A DNA stretch of 64,000 nt, taken from positions 7,135,047-7,199,046 of the forward strand of contig OZ024786.1 of the NCBI GenBank assembly GCA_964017065.1. Direction: 5' to 3'. How positions within the stretch are numbered: the stretch's first letter is position 1; each line of letters begins with the position of its first letter. The notes beneath the pieces are model-generated. The model was not told the DNA's origin. It did not search any database and saw only the letters and a list, made by a program, of their open reading frames with translations. A program made the translations under genes and the position numbers. This DNA comes from Haliclona indistincta. Lineage: Eukaryota > Porifera > Demospongiae > Haplosclerida > Chalinidae. Shown here piece after piece: positions 43,673 through 55,019 of this stretch.

Positions 43673-43674
43673 AA

Positions 43675-45315
43675 TAAAGCTGTTTTACGCGATCCTGATG
43701 CTTTTTTTTTGTCACGGATTAAACGAGAACTGATCCAGTTAACCATTAATTTCATCCTAACAATAATCAATCTAAATATTATGCATTAAATTGGTAATAC
43801 ATAATGCTCATCATGCTGGGAGACAAGAACAACAAGCAAACTTAATTATTTTGAATTACCCTTCAAACACATGCAACAAATTAAGTTAACCATTGCATTC
43901 TACAGAAGTTAAGTGCTATACAAGCACGCTCACTAACCTGTATGAACACAGAAACAATATTTCCCCTCGTCGACAGGTCAAGTTCCATAATCCCAAAGGA
44001 CTGATAAAAACATTCTTCTCGATCGGGGAAATCAGGTGCCATCTTTACGTGAAAAAGAGAACCGTGTGTTCATTTCACTGTCGCATGCCGCCACAAGTAA
44101 GCTGCAGAGATTGAAGTTGTCTGCATCCACCAACAGCTGATCTAGAATGATTCCAGCCGAGATAAATTGTGTGTTTTGAGTTGATGTTTATCTCACTGTC
44201 ATGACGTACAAGCAACTACAGCTCATGAAACCTAATGAAGCAATCGCGGGCGGCTCTTTACCACTTACAAGGAGAACAAGGTGGAACAGCTTTTGATGTT
44301 AGAGCTGTTTTCCCTGCACAGAAGAGTCCTCAATGCTGCAGATTACATGATACAGATCTTGAGTTGTCGGAGAATGCCCAATATCCTCTTCTGTGCAGAG
44401 AAAACATAAAAGTCGCAAGTGTACTTGCAGGAGCCCAACATGTACATGTAGAATAAACTAAACTCATATTCACTACTTTCAACTGACCATTAGCTATTTC
44501 GTTCCTGATGACACTCTCCAACAACATACCATCTCTTCCATGTCCCGACTGCGACTTCTTGTGGTCACGGCCGTCACACTCGAAGTAGATGCCGAACAAA
44601 AACTGTTGAAACGACAGAAGATAGTAACCATAGAACGTGACTTACTCCTTAAATTCAGCATATTCAATTTTAAACAACTGAGTGCAAACACATGCATATA
44701 CACAGCGTGCATATGAAAACTATAATGCCTCCATTTCTGGGTGGTACTACAATAGTAGAAAACAATGATTTATCATAATTGTGTCAGACTATACAAATAG
44801 CCCCCATCTGAATTTTTTCCCACTATAAAAATATTTATTACTAATGCCAATAGAAGCGCAATGATACCACCCATTGCACTTGACGCATTGTATCCAGAAA
44901 ATTGGTTGCTCTGTGCTATAACAGCTTGTGCAGCTTCAATGTGCAAACAGCTGGTTCTTTGTCTTTGAAAATCATCATAATTGTTTGTACCTATTGCAAA
45001 TGGAGTATTAAGTGCTAGAGTATTCCTGTAGTTAGTAGCATGTATGGGTCCTTGTGCTACAACAGTCGATGATAGCTGGTGTTACTACTTTAATACCATC
45101 TCAACATGAAAGAGGACCAGAGTCATTCAAAGTAAACAGAGAGAAAGAACAGTGTTTGTATCTATTGCTAATGGAGTATTTAAGTGCTAAGGACCAGATG
45201 ACTCTGAGTGGTTACGTGAATTTCTTGATATAGCACGGCACATATCACTGATTGTACCATGGGAAGCCTTATTTTCAAAGGCACCGCCAGTGGTGTATTT
45301 CAGATATACCATAGA
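43675..45315. other. No supported gene
   Basis: A short inverted pair (TGTTTTCYCTGCACAGAAGAG, about 44305-44325 and 44390-44410) is present. On the minus strand, about 44531-44604 is a candidate exon with FGIYFECDGRDHKKSQSGHG before GTATGT; no family recognised. On the plus strand 43970-44096 could be an exon ending at GTAAGC. Confidence 0.35.
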
Positions 45316-45420
45316 AAGTCACATGACTTCCTGTGGAATAACTAGATATTCCACGGTTTATCATGTGATTTCCTGTGGTATATCTGGATATTCCACGGGA
45401 AGTCACATGACTCCCACTGG
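45316..45420. repeat. About 42-bp imperfect tandem repeat
   Basis: Three units built from TCACATGACTTCCTGTGG and GATATTCCACGG. Units alternate small changes; near-palindromic AGTCACATGACT lies in each. Confidence 0.7.
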
Positions 45421-45590
45421 GCAAAAAAGATCATAGAAATGATCTACCTTCCAGAGAGAAAAATAGGAAGGGGTAAGAGTTGCGAGTCTACCTCACCAGT
45501 AAACTATAAAGAGTGCGCAAGCTGCCCTTATTTATCCTATAGATACCTACAGACATCAGTGGGCCTTGTGGTTGCCATGGTACAAGTCAG

Positions 45591-45720
45591 TTATACCATG
45601 CCTACCTGTGGTGTATCATGAAACACTCAGCAATAACCATTAATCCCTCGGGCTACGCCCTCGGGATTAATAGTTATTGCTTCGTGTATTCGTGATACAC
45701 CACGGGTAGGCATGGTATAA
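45591..45720. mobile_element. 130-bp foldback MITE, TTATACCAT ends
   Basis: The whole element folds: TTATACCATGCCTACC at the left, GGTAGGCATGGTATAA at the right, with the centre CCCTCGGGCTACGCCCTCGGG. Shares terminal motif with 11949-12093 and 12099-12528. Confidence 0.8.
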
Positions 45721-47028
45721 CGTATACATATATCACTAAAATATCACTGAACTTATCTATTAACGTACCTCGAAGATCAGGCAAAGCGGCTCTCAGAAGA
45801 AGGGGAGAAGTGGTTAGTATTGATCATTAACCACTTCACTTGTGGCACAGACAGAAATGAGTATCATTGGCGCAATTCGTAATCACCGCATCCTATAATA
45901 ACCTTCTCCATTTCTTGTTGCTGCATGAGGTTGGATAGATGAGTAAAATGTGTGCACCGACATAACAGCTTCGCGAGAACGGACGAGATAAGTAGAATGT
46001 GGTCACCGACTGAACGGAGAATCCCACTGATCGAGGTCGAACAGAGAAGTAGAATGTGGTCACTGACAGAGCATCTCATTGTGACGCTCGGTATACGAGT
46101 GTATAACGTGGCTGCTTGATTGAAAAAGCACCTTAGAAGATATTATTATTATTATTATTATTATTATTGATTTTACAGTACATACAGAAGTGCAGTAGTA
46201 ATGCATGGCTGTTTGAGAGGATGACAGAGACAGTATAGCAGTACTGACGGAATACCGATAAGAACTACTTGTATCCTACAGTGTATAGGGATAAGTGATA
46301 TAAATTAGTTAGTAAATGTAGGAGGAACATAGCCACTACACCTGCAGCAAGGGCAAATGAAGTGAAAAGAGCAAGGGTTTGTTGGAGAAAATTGTTTAAA
46401 AAGTGTCTCCACATATGGTCTTTAATCTTGGTTTTAATTGTGTGTAGAAATAGACTTGGATTTAGGATTTAGTATTCTTTAGCACGTCAATACCATTGCA
46501 GCGAGTGTGACGTCGGAAGAAGTGTTAAAAAGAATTAATGAACTGATTCTTGAATGATAAACACTTGAGTACATTGTGATAGTAACACAATTAAGTTTCG
46601 AGCACAATGTCATAATGATCTCTCCCATTGAAGGCCAATTTTGACTCGGCAACGTGTGCAGTATTTAGTGTAATACCTCTACTGGAGATTGGGTAGAATG
46701 TGTGCAAGTCTTCATTGGCAGTGTCGTGCACTTGGATTGCTTGCATTATAATAGTCGAGTAGAGAGATATGTGTACTCCTTCACCCCACCGCCCAGTATA
46801 TATAAGTAGAACTGATGTGGCCACTGACCGATGACAACTGACCGTGGAACTGACAGAGCAGCGAAGTCCAGTCACAATCGACAAGATGATGTGCTAACGT
46901 GTGCGCATGTGTAGAAAGGATCGCCACCCTGTACCTGGCTGTAACCATGACGTCGAATTCCCTTCTTCTACAGCAAATTCTGCGTTCTTAGTAACACAGT
47001 CGTCGAGATAGAGTGTTCGTGGAACTAT
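45721..47028. other. No supported gene; ATT microsatellite
   Basis: (ATT)n at about 46141-46169. Around 45940-46075 a phrase AGTAGAATGTGGTCACYGAC repeats. No exon recognised. Confidence 0.45.
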
Positions 47029-47298
47029 CTAGTCATAGAATACATAATAAGATGGCAAATAACCTGGAACTTTTGATAGTACGACGGCAGATGGATTGGC
47101 AGAAAAACGTTTATCGATTATCCGCTTTCTAGATAGTTGTGGTCTGATGAGGTAAGAATTGGACTTCTTCGATGAAGAATTATCACAGCCAGTCTCTGAT
47201 TTTCTCTTCATTTGTGGTGTTCGCAAGTCTATATCACTTAATGTGATTTTCTCTTCATTTGTGGGGAAGTCTATATCACTTAGTGGAGATGGTTGAAC
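47029..47298 (-). CDS. C-terminal exon with Lys/Ser-rich region, unknown
   Basis: Minus strand, starting after acceptor TTAG (47299-47302) and open for 89 codons to TAG at 47029-47031. It reads VQPSPLSDIDFPTNEEKIT, then LSDIDLRTPQMKRKSETG, a 14-residue internal duplication; then SSSKKSNSYLIRPQLSRKR and a tail ending PSYYVFYD. The basic Ser-rich composition suggests a disordered nuclear protein. No family recognised. Confidence 0.5.
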   Translation of the reverse strand, partial: VQPSPLSDIDFPTNEEKITLSDIDLRTPQMKRKSETGCDNSSSKKSNSYLIRPQLSRKRIIDKRFSANPSAVVLSKVPGYLPSYYVFYD

Positions 47299-48278
47299 CT
47301 AACAATGTAATAATAAGTACAGTAACTACAATAATCATCAGATTAGTATTCTTAGGTCCCTGGATGCAAAGTACTTCACTAGTGTTGCAGGCTTCTTGAA
47401 CTCTTGTCTGACTGGGCACTAAGATGGCTTAGCTGGTATCTTGTTCTTGGAGGCTTGCGCTCACAAGTCAATAAACTTCAATAGCTCTGAATTGTGAGGA
47501 ACTTCAGTTTGTCATTGGAACTTCAGATTGTCAGATACGTTTTTTGTTTGCTTTCTTTCATGCAAGAGGATGTTGAGGGTGATTGGAATTTTGCTGTGCC
47601 TCTATACTGTGGCTCCTACACAAGTAGCTATTTCCAGGAATACTAATGCTATAATGCTGCTGTAGGTACTGCTGTGCATTGATCGCTATACCTCTAAAGT
47701 GGCCTGTATGAAAGTAATGGACAACAGCAAACGCTTTAATGATATTAAGAAGTCACCTTCAGCCCAGCATCAGTTGGCTTGCCTCTTTAACCTGACATGT
47801 GGCATTGTTATTCAATGCAAGTTACTGTGAAACAAGTTTTTTCATACTAAATACATTATTGGTATTAATATGGTTCAGCTATTCTTGATGGGACAAAGCT
47901 GAGTGTTGATGCATTTACAGATCAGTGGCTTCAGATAAAGGCTAGCTATTTGAAGCCACTATGCTGCTGTCAAAACGGAAATGTCCAACTCTTTTGTAAA
48001 ATTGTTAAGAATTTGGCCACTCAGCTAAACTTTCCACGTGTGTGCCCAACTATGAAATGGTAGTCTCCCAATGGCTATGAGAACAGCAAGGTAGACCTAA
48101 CATGCGTACTATCCTATGGTACTCAGCAAATAGTTGCCCATTCATCATAAATGTGAGTATCATGTAGTGAGATAGCCATGACTTGCTACTGTGTGGAGAT
48201 CTGATACGTGGTAGTGACATACTCGAGACTGAAAGTTGCAGTAGTTGACTAATGAACAAGTAATTTCTATTACCATAT
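47299..48278. other. No supported gene
   Basis: A plus-strand frame at about 47664-47833 (with RYTSKVACMKVMDNSKRF) is open for 55 codons but unsupported. Confidence 0.35.
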
Positions 48279-48700
48279 TCAGAATGGTAATCTGTCGTTA
48301 AATCTCCGGAAAGGTCCATTCAGTCCAGCAGATGTAGTAAACCTATGTCTATCAATTAGTCTGTCAGAGTAAATATTTGTATTGTTTGCTATTTCAGGTA
48401 CTGGATCATCCAATCCCAACGCATCGTAGACTCTAGTGATATCAGATGTCAATGTCAGTTTTTTTAACAACCAGTTATTCACGACGTGTGCAACTACTGA
48501 CTCCCAAAGGCGCTTGAGGTTGTTGAATACTCCCATATCTAGTGGTTGCAATAGATGGGTTGTATGAGGAGGCAGTTTCAGCATGTGTACCCATTCTCTT
48601 GAGCTATCTTGCGAACTCGATAGCCTATATGCGACTTTTGCCCATCTAATAGAAGTAGAACTGGTCGTTCTGTTGACAGTCGGTAGACTGAGCATGGCAA
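48279..48700 (-). pseudogene. pogo/Tigger-type DDE transposase fragment, frameshifted
   Basis: Minus strand. One frame carries ERPVLLLLDGQKSHIGYRV, the second catalytic Asp motif (about 48628-48662). The next frame carries HMLKLPPHTTHLLQPLDMGV then FNNLKRLWE, the highly conserved block of DDE_1 transposases. A frame change near 48610 separates them. The first Asp and the HTH region are missing, and the fragment is fused in frame to the unrelated segment upstream. Confidence 0.75.
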
Positions 48701-49046
48701 TGGTACTGTACTGAGGTGACAGATAGAACATTGTAATGAGCCTATTGTATAACAATAAAGTGAGTCTGTCCATGATATTACGAAGGGTCAGACATTCTGT
48801 TACAATGACATCATCGGTAGCTATTGTAACTGGTGTTTCTGTTGCTTGACTCAGCATTTCAGATATGATCAAAAGTAGGTGCGTTGAGTGGTGGAAAATG
48901 ATGCTCCGGTATGTCTTTGACTTTGAACCGCAAGAGGCACAAGGGCTTGGTTTGTGTAATTCATTATACACTGTGAGATAGTGCTTATTACATAAATGAT
49001 ACAGTGATTCCTCTTCCATCATCTGGCGGTAGAGTTCGTGTAACAA
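48701..49046 (-). CDS. Multi-copy sponge family: HY / CASCG segment
   Basis: Minus-strand frame with YRQMMEEESLYHLCNKHYLT, KPSPCASCGSKSK and a hydrophobic stretch. It continues the exon at 49090-49370, and its C-terminal end is replaced by the pogo fragment. The motif order recalls sponge proteins of unknown function; compare CGAKPK at 25980-26168. Confidence 0.5.
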
Positions 49047-49089
49047 ACCCTATTGATAAAGATTTAAGGAGAGTCTACTGTAATTATGT

Positions 49090-49370
49090 ACAGTTTGTAA
49101 TACTTGCACTCAACTCCTTCAGCAAAGAAACAGCATTCTGGTCCTCTGAACGACTAGACAGCTCAGTCAGCTGACACTCTGTTCTTTCTGTGTGTTTTTT
49201 TTTGCAGCACGACTTGCTGTTCTATCAAGTAACTAATGAGTGCACTCCTCGGTGCTGAAGGTCTGCATCGAGTCAGCTGAGTAGTGACAGCTGATGGTAG
49301 TAGCGTCGCTACCTCTGCTACATTGATGGGAAGTGATTGAGGATGCATGTGTTGTCCTGCATGACCAAAG
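49090..49370 (-). CDS. Multi-copy sponge family: VAEVATLLPSAV exon
   Basis: Minus strand, acceptor CCACAG just upstream of 49370 and in phase with the exon at 49595. Reads VFGHAGQHMHPQSLPINVAE, VATLLPSAVTTQLTRCRPSA, then SALISYLIEQQVVLQKK. At a run of nine A (near 49197-49205) the frame changes; the next frame continues ERTECQLTELSSRSEDQNAV and LLKELSA. The homopolymer makes a sequencing slip as likely as true decay. Confidence 0.55.
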
Positions 49371-49594
49371 ACCTGTGGACTTCAGTTTACATGCAAGGGC
49401 ATGTTTGTGAGGTGGTTTGTTGATCGTCCCACTAGAACTGGCGAGTACAGATCGAGAGTGGTTTGTATGTAAAATAAGTATTCAGATTTGTCAGCAAAGC
49501 GGTGTAGTACACACTTGTTTCAGATACTGTTTAATGGTATCTTGCTTAAAAAAGTAACCAAGATATTATATTTTGTGACATTGTTATTTTAATT

Positions 49595-49791
49595 ACCTCT
49601 GTTAATGTCAGATCTGTGCTCACAGTTACTTTGATGCGGTAGTTGTAGAAATCAGAATCGGGCAAGTCTTGGAGTTCAGATAACATACAGCGAATACCTC
49701 TCTCACCTTTCTCGTTCAACGTGTTAAATATGTCATCAAATTTAGTATTAGAACAACAAACTTCATATCTTTCAGTGTCTTTGGCAGTGAT
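49595..49791 (-). CDS. Multi-copy sponge family: exon ending VTVSTDLTLTE
   Basis: Minus-strand frame open from about 49791 to a GTAATT donor (49589-49594). Reads ITAKDTERYEVCCSNTKFDD, IFNTLNEKGERGIRCMLSEL and DFYNYRIKVTVSTDLTLTE. Joins in phase to VFGHAG at 49370. Function unknown. Confidence 0.55.
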
Positions 49792-49801
49792 TTACTGCAC
49801 T

Positions 49802-50083
49802 TCAACCTACTTTTAACTTGATGGAAAATGGACGGATAGATGGTAGTATGACTGGATAATATTGTTGTTGTCTTTGACTAATGTGTATCTCAGAGACCCC
49901 TTCACCTCCTATTTCGTTGCACATCTGATACTCCTTGCCACCTCTGTTGTCTATTATATCTTGAAGATGGAATTTCACTATTATGTATGGAAATGCTGAT
50001 CTCATAGCGCCTGAAAACTAGAGGATCTGGTGATGTTGTGCATGTAGCTGCCATCTTTCATGCCAAGACAACAACAGCTACAT
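49802..50083 (-). CDS. Possible first exon(s) of the same gene
   Basis: An ATG near 50053 starts MAATCTTSPDPLVFRRYEIS on the minus strand; an overlapping frame reads AFPYIIVKFHLQDIIDNRGG. The splice to 49791 is not resolved. Confidence 0.3.
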
Positions 50084-52393
50084 GAGTGACACCAATCTCC
50101 TCAAACATGTCAAAAAGCAGACCAGCAGCCACTGGAATTCTTGAGATGGAAAGAACGAGAGGAGAGCTGCTGGCCTCCTTTTTCTTTGAGAACATCTTCA
50201 AAGAAAAAGAGAATCTCTGTGAGTCTATCAAAGAAGTTGGAAGTTGATCCAGTTCTGCCATTAATGCGTACAGTGATGAGCATGGTAAAGACTATTGAAT
50301 TCGAATACTATGATGATGTTGAGAGTCTAACATTGTCATTAGTTCCTTATGTTCTCATATATAGCATTACTAGTCAACAGCCTTGTCTTAGTCACAGTAA
50401 GATATGTACATGTCTTTAATTTTAGCTGGCATTGCAGAACTCTTTAGTCACTGCAACAATCACTTTAATTTATGTTTGAACAACTAGTACTAGCCACACC
50501 TCTCTATTTTTTAGCGGAATCATCTGTCAAACTTATTAGAGTTGTGAAATGTAAGGATGCTAGCAGTATATGTGAATCAAACTGGGCTATTTGATCACCC
50601 AGTCATTCAATCCAGGCATGTATGGATGCTCTTTAGTGTCTTTGGCTCTAATCTTGCGTGCCTGTCATGCACTGCGAAATGCTCTAGCATTTGAGCAAGT
50701 TGTGTGTAGACAGTCTCTCCTAGCTTATTGCTATAATTATAGGACAGCTAATGACCGTGCCTGCTCGTCAGCGAGACATTACTGTCCATTTTATTTCTTT
50801 GCTATCCAATTCTTCATAAAACTAACATCAAAATCAGACATGTCACCTGGCTCGAAAAGATTCACTAGAGGCTCTACATATTGCTTGTTGGACTAGGGGC
50901 TCTACAAGGCACCCCCAGAGTATCATGCTCTCCTTTGCAATAATTTTTGGTCTTTTTGGTCAAAAGCTAGTTCCACCACTCAATTTCAGTAATTCAATAT
51001 GTTTTTAATTACCAAATGTTCCTTTTTTTACACTACAACAGCATTACAAGTGGCCTGGGGTTTCTATTGTAATCTTTCTGTGTATTGGTTACGGCCATTT
51101 TGTTTTCACTGTGCCTTCGAATTTCTTGTGATAAAGAAGCAAACCAGCAGAACAGACAATTAAGTACTCTTAATGATGGAGAGATTTTCCAGTCTACACC
51201 TTCAGAAGGGTAATCTGTTGACAATAACACGACACGAAAGATTCTGCAAGCTTGCACAAGCAGCGAGCCGTTTTACCGTACCTTTACTCAGTAACTGAGC
51301 TGTGTGTTAGTGTATGTGCTTCAGTGTCATGTTGTAGTACAAGAAGCTCGAGATTTTTCGAGATCGTCATGATACTTGACGATGTAGAAACCTATACATG
51401 TACAAGTAATCCTTATATATAATACAGTACGTTAAGTACCTACTCCATGCATGCCACCACTAGTCATGAGGCTGAACTAGCTGAACTGTTGTTCCATGAT
51501 AGCTTCTATGTAGGATACCACAGTAGTCGGCAACATGATTATCTCAAGATGAACTTCTTCCTAAACTCTACTTTATGTTGACGACAATGTACAGGATAAA
51601 ATTATGAGTTGCATTTTGCAAAAATCAACCTCCTATAAAGAAAGTGTCATTATTGTTATGCACAGATAAGTGACATACAAAGAACAGAAACACATTTGAA
51701 GTATTAATTTACCTTTATCTTTCTGATTCTCTCAACTCCTTTGTACCCTCGACTTTGCAATGGCGCCTAAAATACAAGATCAAATACAATGACCTAAGAA
51801 AATCCTTTTACAGATGTGTTTCGTCTTCCCTTTCTTTTACAAGATCAGATATGTATGACATTATGATGCCAATAGTTGATAAACCTTGGATGACAGCTAT
51901 TGTCCTTCTCTCAAGGTTTCTCCTCCTGGACAGTGACTCGAACCTTTTATATAATTGAAGCCACCCCTTTTTGAAGACAGAAGAATAATGGGAATTTACC
52001 TGGTCCAGTTTGTTAGCCATTGTACTGCACCATCCACTTCTCAATTTTCCCTCTTTGCCACCTTATTCTTCCCACTCATTAGCTAAAAAAGGAAAGAGAA
52101 GACATAAGATTTATATCACACTCATCACCAACAAGTCCCATTAGATAGTTAATGAAACTTTTATTTCTATGTTTAGCAGAGTATGCATATTAAAAATACT
52201 TATTGAAGGACGATCTCTTTAGACTGCACTCACTCACCGAGTCACATGACGTGCAATGGCGCTGACGTTTTTGTTTGCCTTGAAGCCGAGCACGTTACAC
52301 TGAATGAATAATGTAACTAATAATGTAGTAATTGTATTGATTTTGACAATCTCTTTATTTTTTAATAGATTGATAATCTTCGCTGATTTTATA
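50084..52393. other. Little supported coding
   Basis: A plus-strand frame at about 50130-50250 reads MERTRGELLASFFFENIFKE and may be an exon. 50591-50630 repeats 24297-24335. A minus-strand frame at 51808-52044 contains a possible GT..AG pair but no motif. Otherwise AT-rich. Confidence 0.35.
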
Positions 52394-52702
52394 TTATATC
52401 CCCATATTTGCGGCCCTCTCGAACTCCGCCTTGGCCTTTTTGTACCTTGCCTGAGCTTTGCAACTTAGCAGCTTAGCTCCCGGGCCGCTACAGAATCCTT
52501 TGTCGTCATCCTGGTGTAGTGCCAGGTACTCTAACTCTGCCCATTGGTCCTCTAGCCCGTCTATCATTTCACCGTCCTATTCCACTGCTGAAGCAAAATA
52601 ATTAACGATTTTATAATCATCATCGTCACCAAAAGGATATTCACGGTCATCATCATCTAGCGGCGCCGACTCTTCCTCAGGGTCCTCTAGCCCGTCTTTC
52701 AT
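52394..52702 (-). pseudogene. Acidic coding exon with one in-frame TAG
   Basis: Minus strand. From the ATG at 52700-52702 the frame reads MKDGLEDPEEESAPLDDDD, YPFGDDDDYKIVNYFASAVE, TAG (52577-52579), DGEMIDGLEDQWAELEYLAL, then CKAQARYKKAKAEFERAANM and ends GI plus TAA at 52394-52396. The frame continues unaltered across the TAG for 60 codons. EMKDGLED before and EMIDGLED after the stop suggest an internal duplication. Alternatively a weak intron ending at AATAG removes the stop. No family recognised. Confidence 0.5.
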
Positions 52703-52764
52703 TTCATGTAAGCAAAATAAGTAACGATATATACAGATTTATACTACAATAATTGTTTACTTAC

Positions 52765-52876
52765 CAACAGAGTCCATCTCTAGTCCATGCCTTATTGCTA
52801 CTGCTAGCTGTGCTATGCTATATCTGTGCTGGGCAACCGCTTTTGGATTCAGGTGTCCTCTCTGTGATGTGTTGTC
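52765..52876 (-). CDS. Exon upstream of the acidic exon
   Basis: 112 bases between TTCGCAG (52877-52883) and GTAAGT (52759-52764) on the minus strand, encoding DNTSQRGHLNPKAVAQHRYS and AVAIRHGLEMDSV. Protein-like and correctly bounded. Probably the same gene as 52394-52702. Confidence 0.5.
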
Positions 52877-53150
52877 CTGCGAAGTTCGACTGTGTCGATG
52901 TTAGCAAAATCTGGGACTCTGTGACGACATATAATTTTAGCCTCCATACTTTGGCGTGCCAACTTGATACGAAATTTTTCATGTGTACTCATTCCTGCTG
53001 CTGGTAGATGATGTACGAATTCAAGATTGATACATTGAATAGTTGGAAGGCCTGTCGCCTCCACTTCAATGATCCACCCCACTCATATACTTATTGTATT
53101 GCACCATTAAAATCGGCTTCCTGATCTCTTCCACATCCTTCTGTCCGTAC

Positions 53151-53366
53151 CTTTGCTTCCATCCGGATTCTCTCTTCTCTCTCTAAGTCTTCTTGTCTTT
53201 GTACCTGTCCTATAAGTTAATTCACTTCATCTCAGAGTAATTGACTCTCTGTCTCTACATCCCTTCTGTCCTCCAAACCTCTATCCCCTGCCACAACTTC
53301 AAAGTATTTCCCATAGAATCGATCTATTATCTTGATCTCATTTGGATACTGGTCATGCCCTTGTTG
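53151..53366 (-). pseudogene. Coiled-coil coding remnant with two stops
   Basis: Minus-strand frame reading QQGHDQYPNEIKIIDRFYGK, YFEVVAGDRGLEDRRDVETE, SQLL, TGA (53232-53234), DEVN, TAA (53217-53219), LIGQVQRQEDLEREERIRME, AK and donor GTACGG. The frame persists across both stops, each of which would be undone by a T to C change (CGA and CAA). Confidence 0.45.
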
Positions 53367-53371
53367 TAAAC

Positions 53372-54147
53372 ATTAACATCATCATTGCCCTTTTGTGTTT
53401 CAATTCACTATTTTCTATCGTAGACAGCATCTTTACTTTGTTTTGTCTTGCCATCCTCCGACCATATGACCATAGCTGCTGCAGTATTGGTACTAGTGAT
53501 GAATGACTGTGTTACTCTTTTGTTCCGCTAAATCGTAAAGTGAATGTTTATGTAAAGAGCGCTGGCATTCACATCTTTATACTGATGTGATGTAGCTTAT
53601 CCTTGTCCTTTTCCGTGTTGCACACTAAGCTGTCAGGTTGAGAAACAAATCGAAATGCGAAAGTAAAATTTTTCGTCTACACTCTGTTGTGTTGTCGCAA
53701 TAGTGTCTGACAGCAATTAGTTCATGATCACGTAGTCTGGATGGCTTGGCTTTTACAGGACAATCTCGCACTCTCCAATGCGCAACTTATGTGGCGCTAG
53801 AGCCACTACGTCCACCTTGACCGCTTTCCTGGAAGTAATCCTAATCCTCCACGCTCCTTGGAGCACCATAGTGAATGACGGAGTCAACGTCCTGCAAATC
53901 GATTCCCATACCCTATGCACATTATGACATTTATGATTATTGATTTACCTCCTCTTTAATCCTTGTACAATTTCAAGTTGTGCAAAAATCACCTTGTAAG
54001 GCCTCCAAGACTCAAAGTAGTTAATTATAGATACATAGACGAAGGGACATGGGGTCGCTCAGGCTCATCCAATTACTACCACGCGTGCGCACTTGATTGA
54101 GTACCACGCCCACTAAAATAAGAAAAGAAAATGTTTGTGCCAGTATA
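53372..54147. other. No supported gene
   Basis: Short overlapping frames only. Confidence 0.35.
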
Positions 54148-54203
54148 CCAGTTGCTTCTGCTGCTTCAACTCCATCTTTTCCATTCTCACTAATTTTCTC
54201 CAT
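54148..54203 (-). CDS. Candidate first exon
   Basis: ATG at 54201-54203, reading MEKISENGKDGVEAAEAT up to a GTATAC donor. Unknown protein. Confidence 0.3.
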
Positions 54204-54424
54204 TGGCTAATTAACTAAACAGTAGATGTAGATTTTGACTGCTTATATGCCATCCATTTTGCCATGCTCTCCTTATGACTACGAGACTCGGCATGTTTCT
54301 TAAGTTTCTCTCAAATTTTTTTTCATTTCCTACAGCCTTGTGTAGTAGGAAACTAGTTTGAGATGATAGTAGCTTAGTTTCTGCAGCAGCAAGACAGTAA
54401 TTGTAGTAGCTAGTAGCTTACAAT

Positions 54425-54680
54425 TCTTTGTCCCTATGGAGGTGGTGGAGTTGGGTCCATATCACTTTGCCATCCACTTCAATCAAGGGTGGGATTGTGT
54501 GCTTTGGAACTTCCGCCCAGAAGAGGTTCAGTAACTCCAACATTCCATTCATCCCATGTTCGTTGGTGGGAGTGGAGTTCCTGAACTCCTCCGGTACATG
54601 CCACCCCTCGGGGTGGATGGGAGATGGCGGATCATCAGGTCGGCCCAGACAGAAATGGCCAGCCCTGGACGGCTTTAGCT
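54425..54680 (-). CDS. Coding exon, unknown protein (HPEGWHVPEEF)
   Basis: Minus-strand frame after acceptor TGTAG (about 54696-54700) reading LAKEKLKPSRAGHFCLGRPD, HPEGWHVPEEFRNSTPTNEH, GMNGMLELLNLFWAEVPKHT and IPPLIEVDGKVIWTQLHHLH, ending at a GTAAGC donor or TAA. Good protein-like composition; not recognised. Its 5' part is duplicated at 54801-54880. Confidence 0.5.
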
Positions 54681-54975
54681 TCTCTTTAGCTAAGCTACAC
54701 ATGCAAACAGAAAACATAATTCCTATAAAATAATTTTGATAACTTACTACTTGTCAGCTTTGAAGTAGCAATGATAGAACCAGTTTTCTTTTTCTTCTTT
54801 GGCGGATCATCAGGTCGGCCCAGACAGAAATGGCCAGCCCTAGACGGCTTTAGCTTCTCTTTAGCTAAGCTACACATGCAAACAGAAAACATAATTCCTA
54901 TAAAATAATTTTGATAACTTACTACTTGTCAGCTTTGAAGTAGCAATGATAGAACCAGTTTTCTTTTTCTTCTTT
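54626..54975. repeat. 175-bp tandem duplication spanning two exons
   Basis: 54626-54800 and 54801-54975 are almost identical. The duplication breakpoint joins the start of the LGRPDDPP exon directly to the KKKKKTGSIIATSKL exon, so a hybrid exon was created between the intact ones. Confidence 0.9.
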
Positions 54976-55019
54976 CTGGAGTAAGGTGTGCAACTTAGAG
55001 GTTATTATTATTAATTTTT

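Larger units (their letters stand above)
42840..43674 (+). mobile_element. Foldback element with 3' hairpin, copy 2
   Basis: Same organisation as 2853-4011: inverted repeat of 150-bp arms (42840-42989 and 43074-43223, one mismatch), shared middle with GCATACGAGCCCC, and a terminal hairpin at 43649-43672 followed by CTAA and T. It is shorter than copy 1, lacking that copy's internal 370 bp. No protein domain. Confidence 0.7.
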
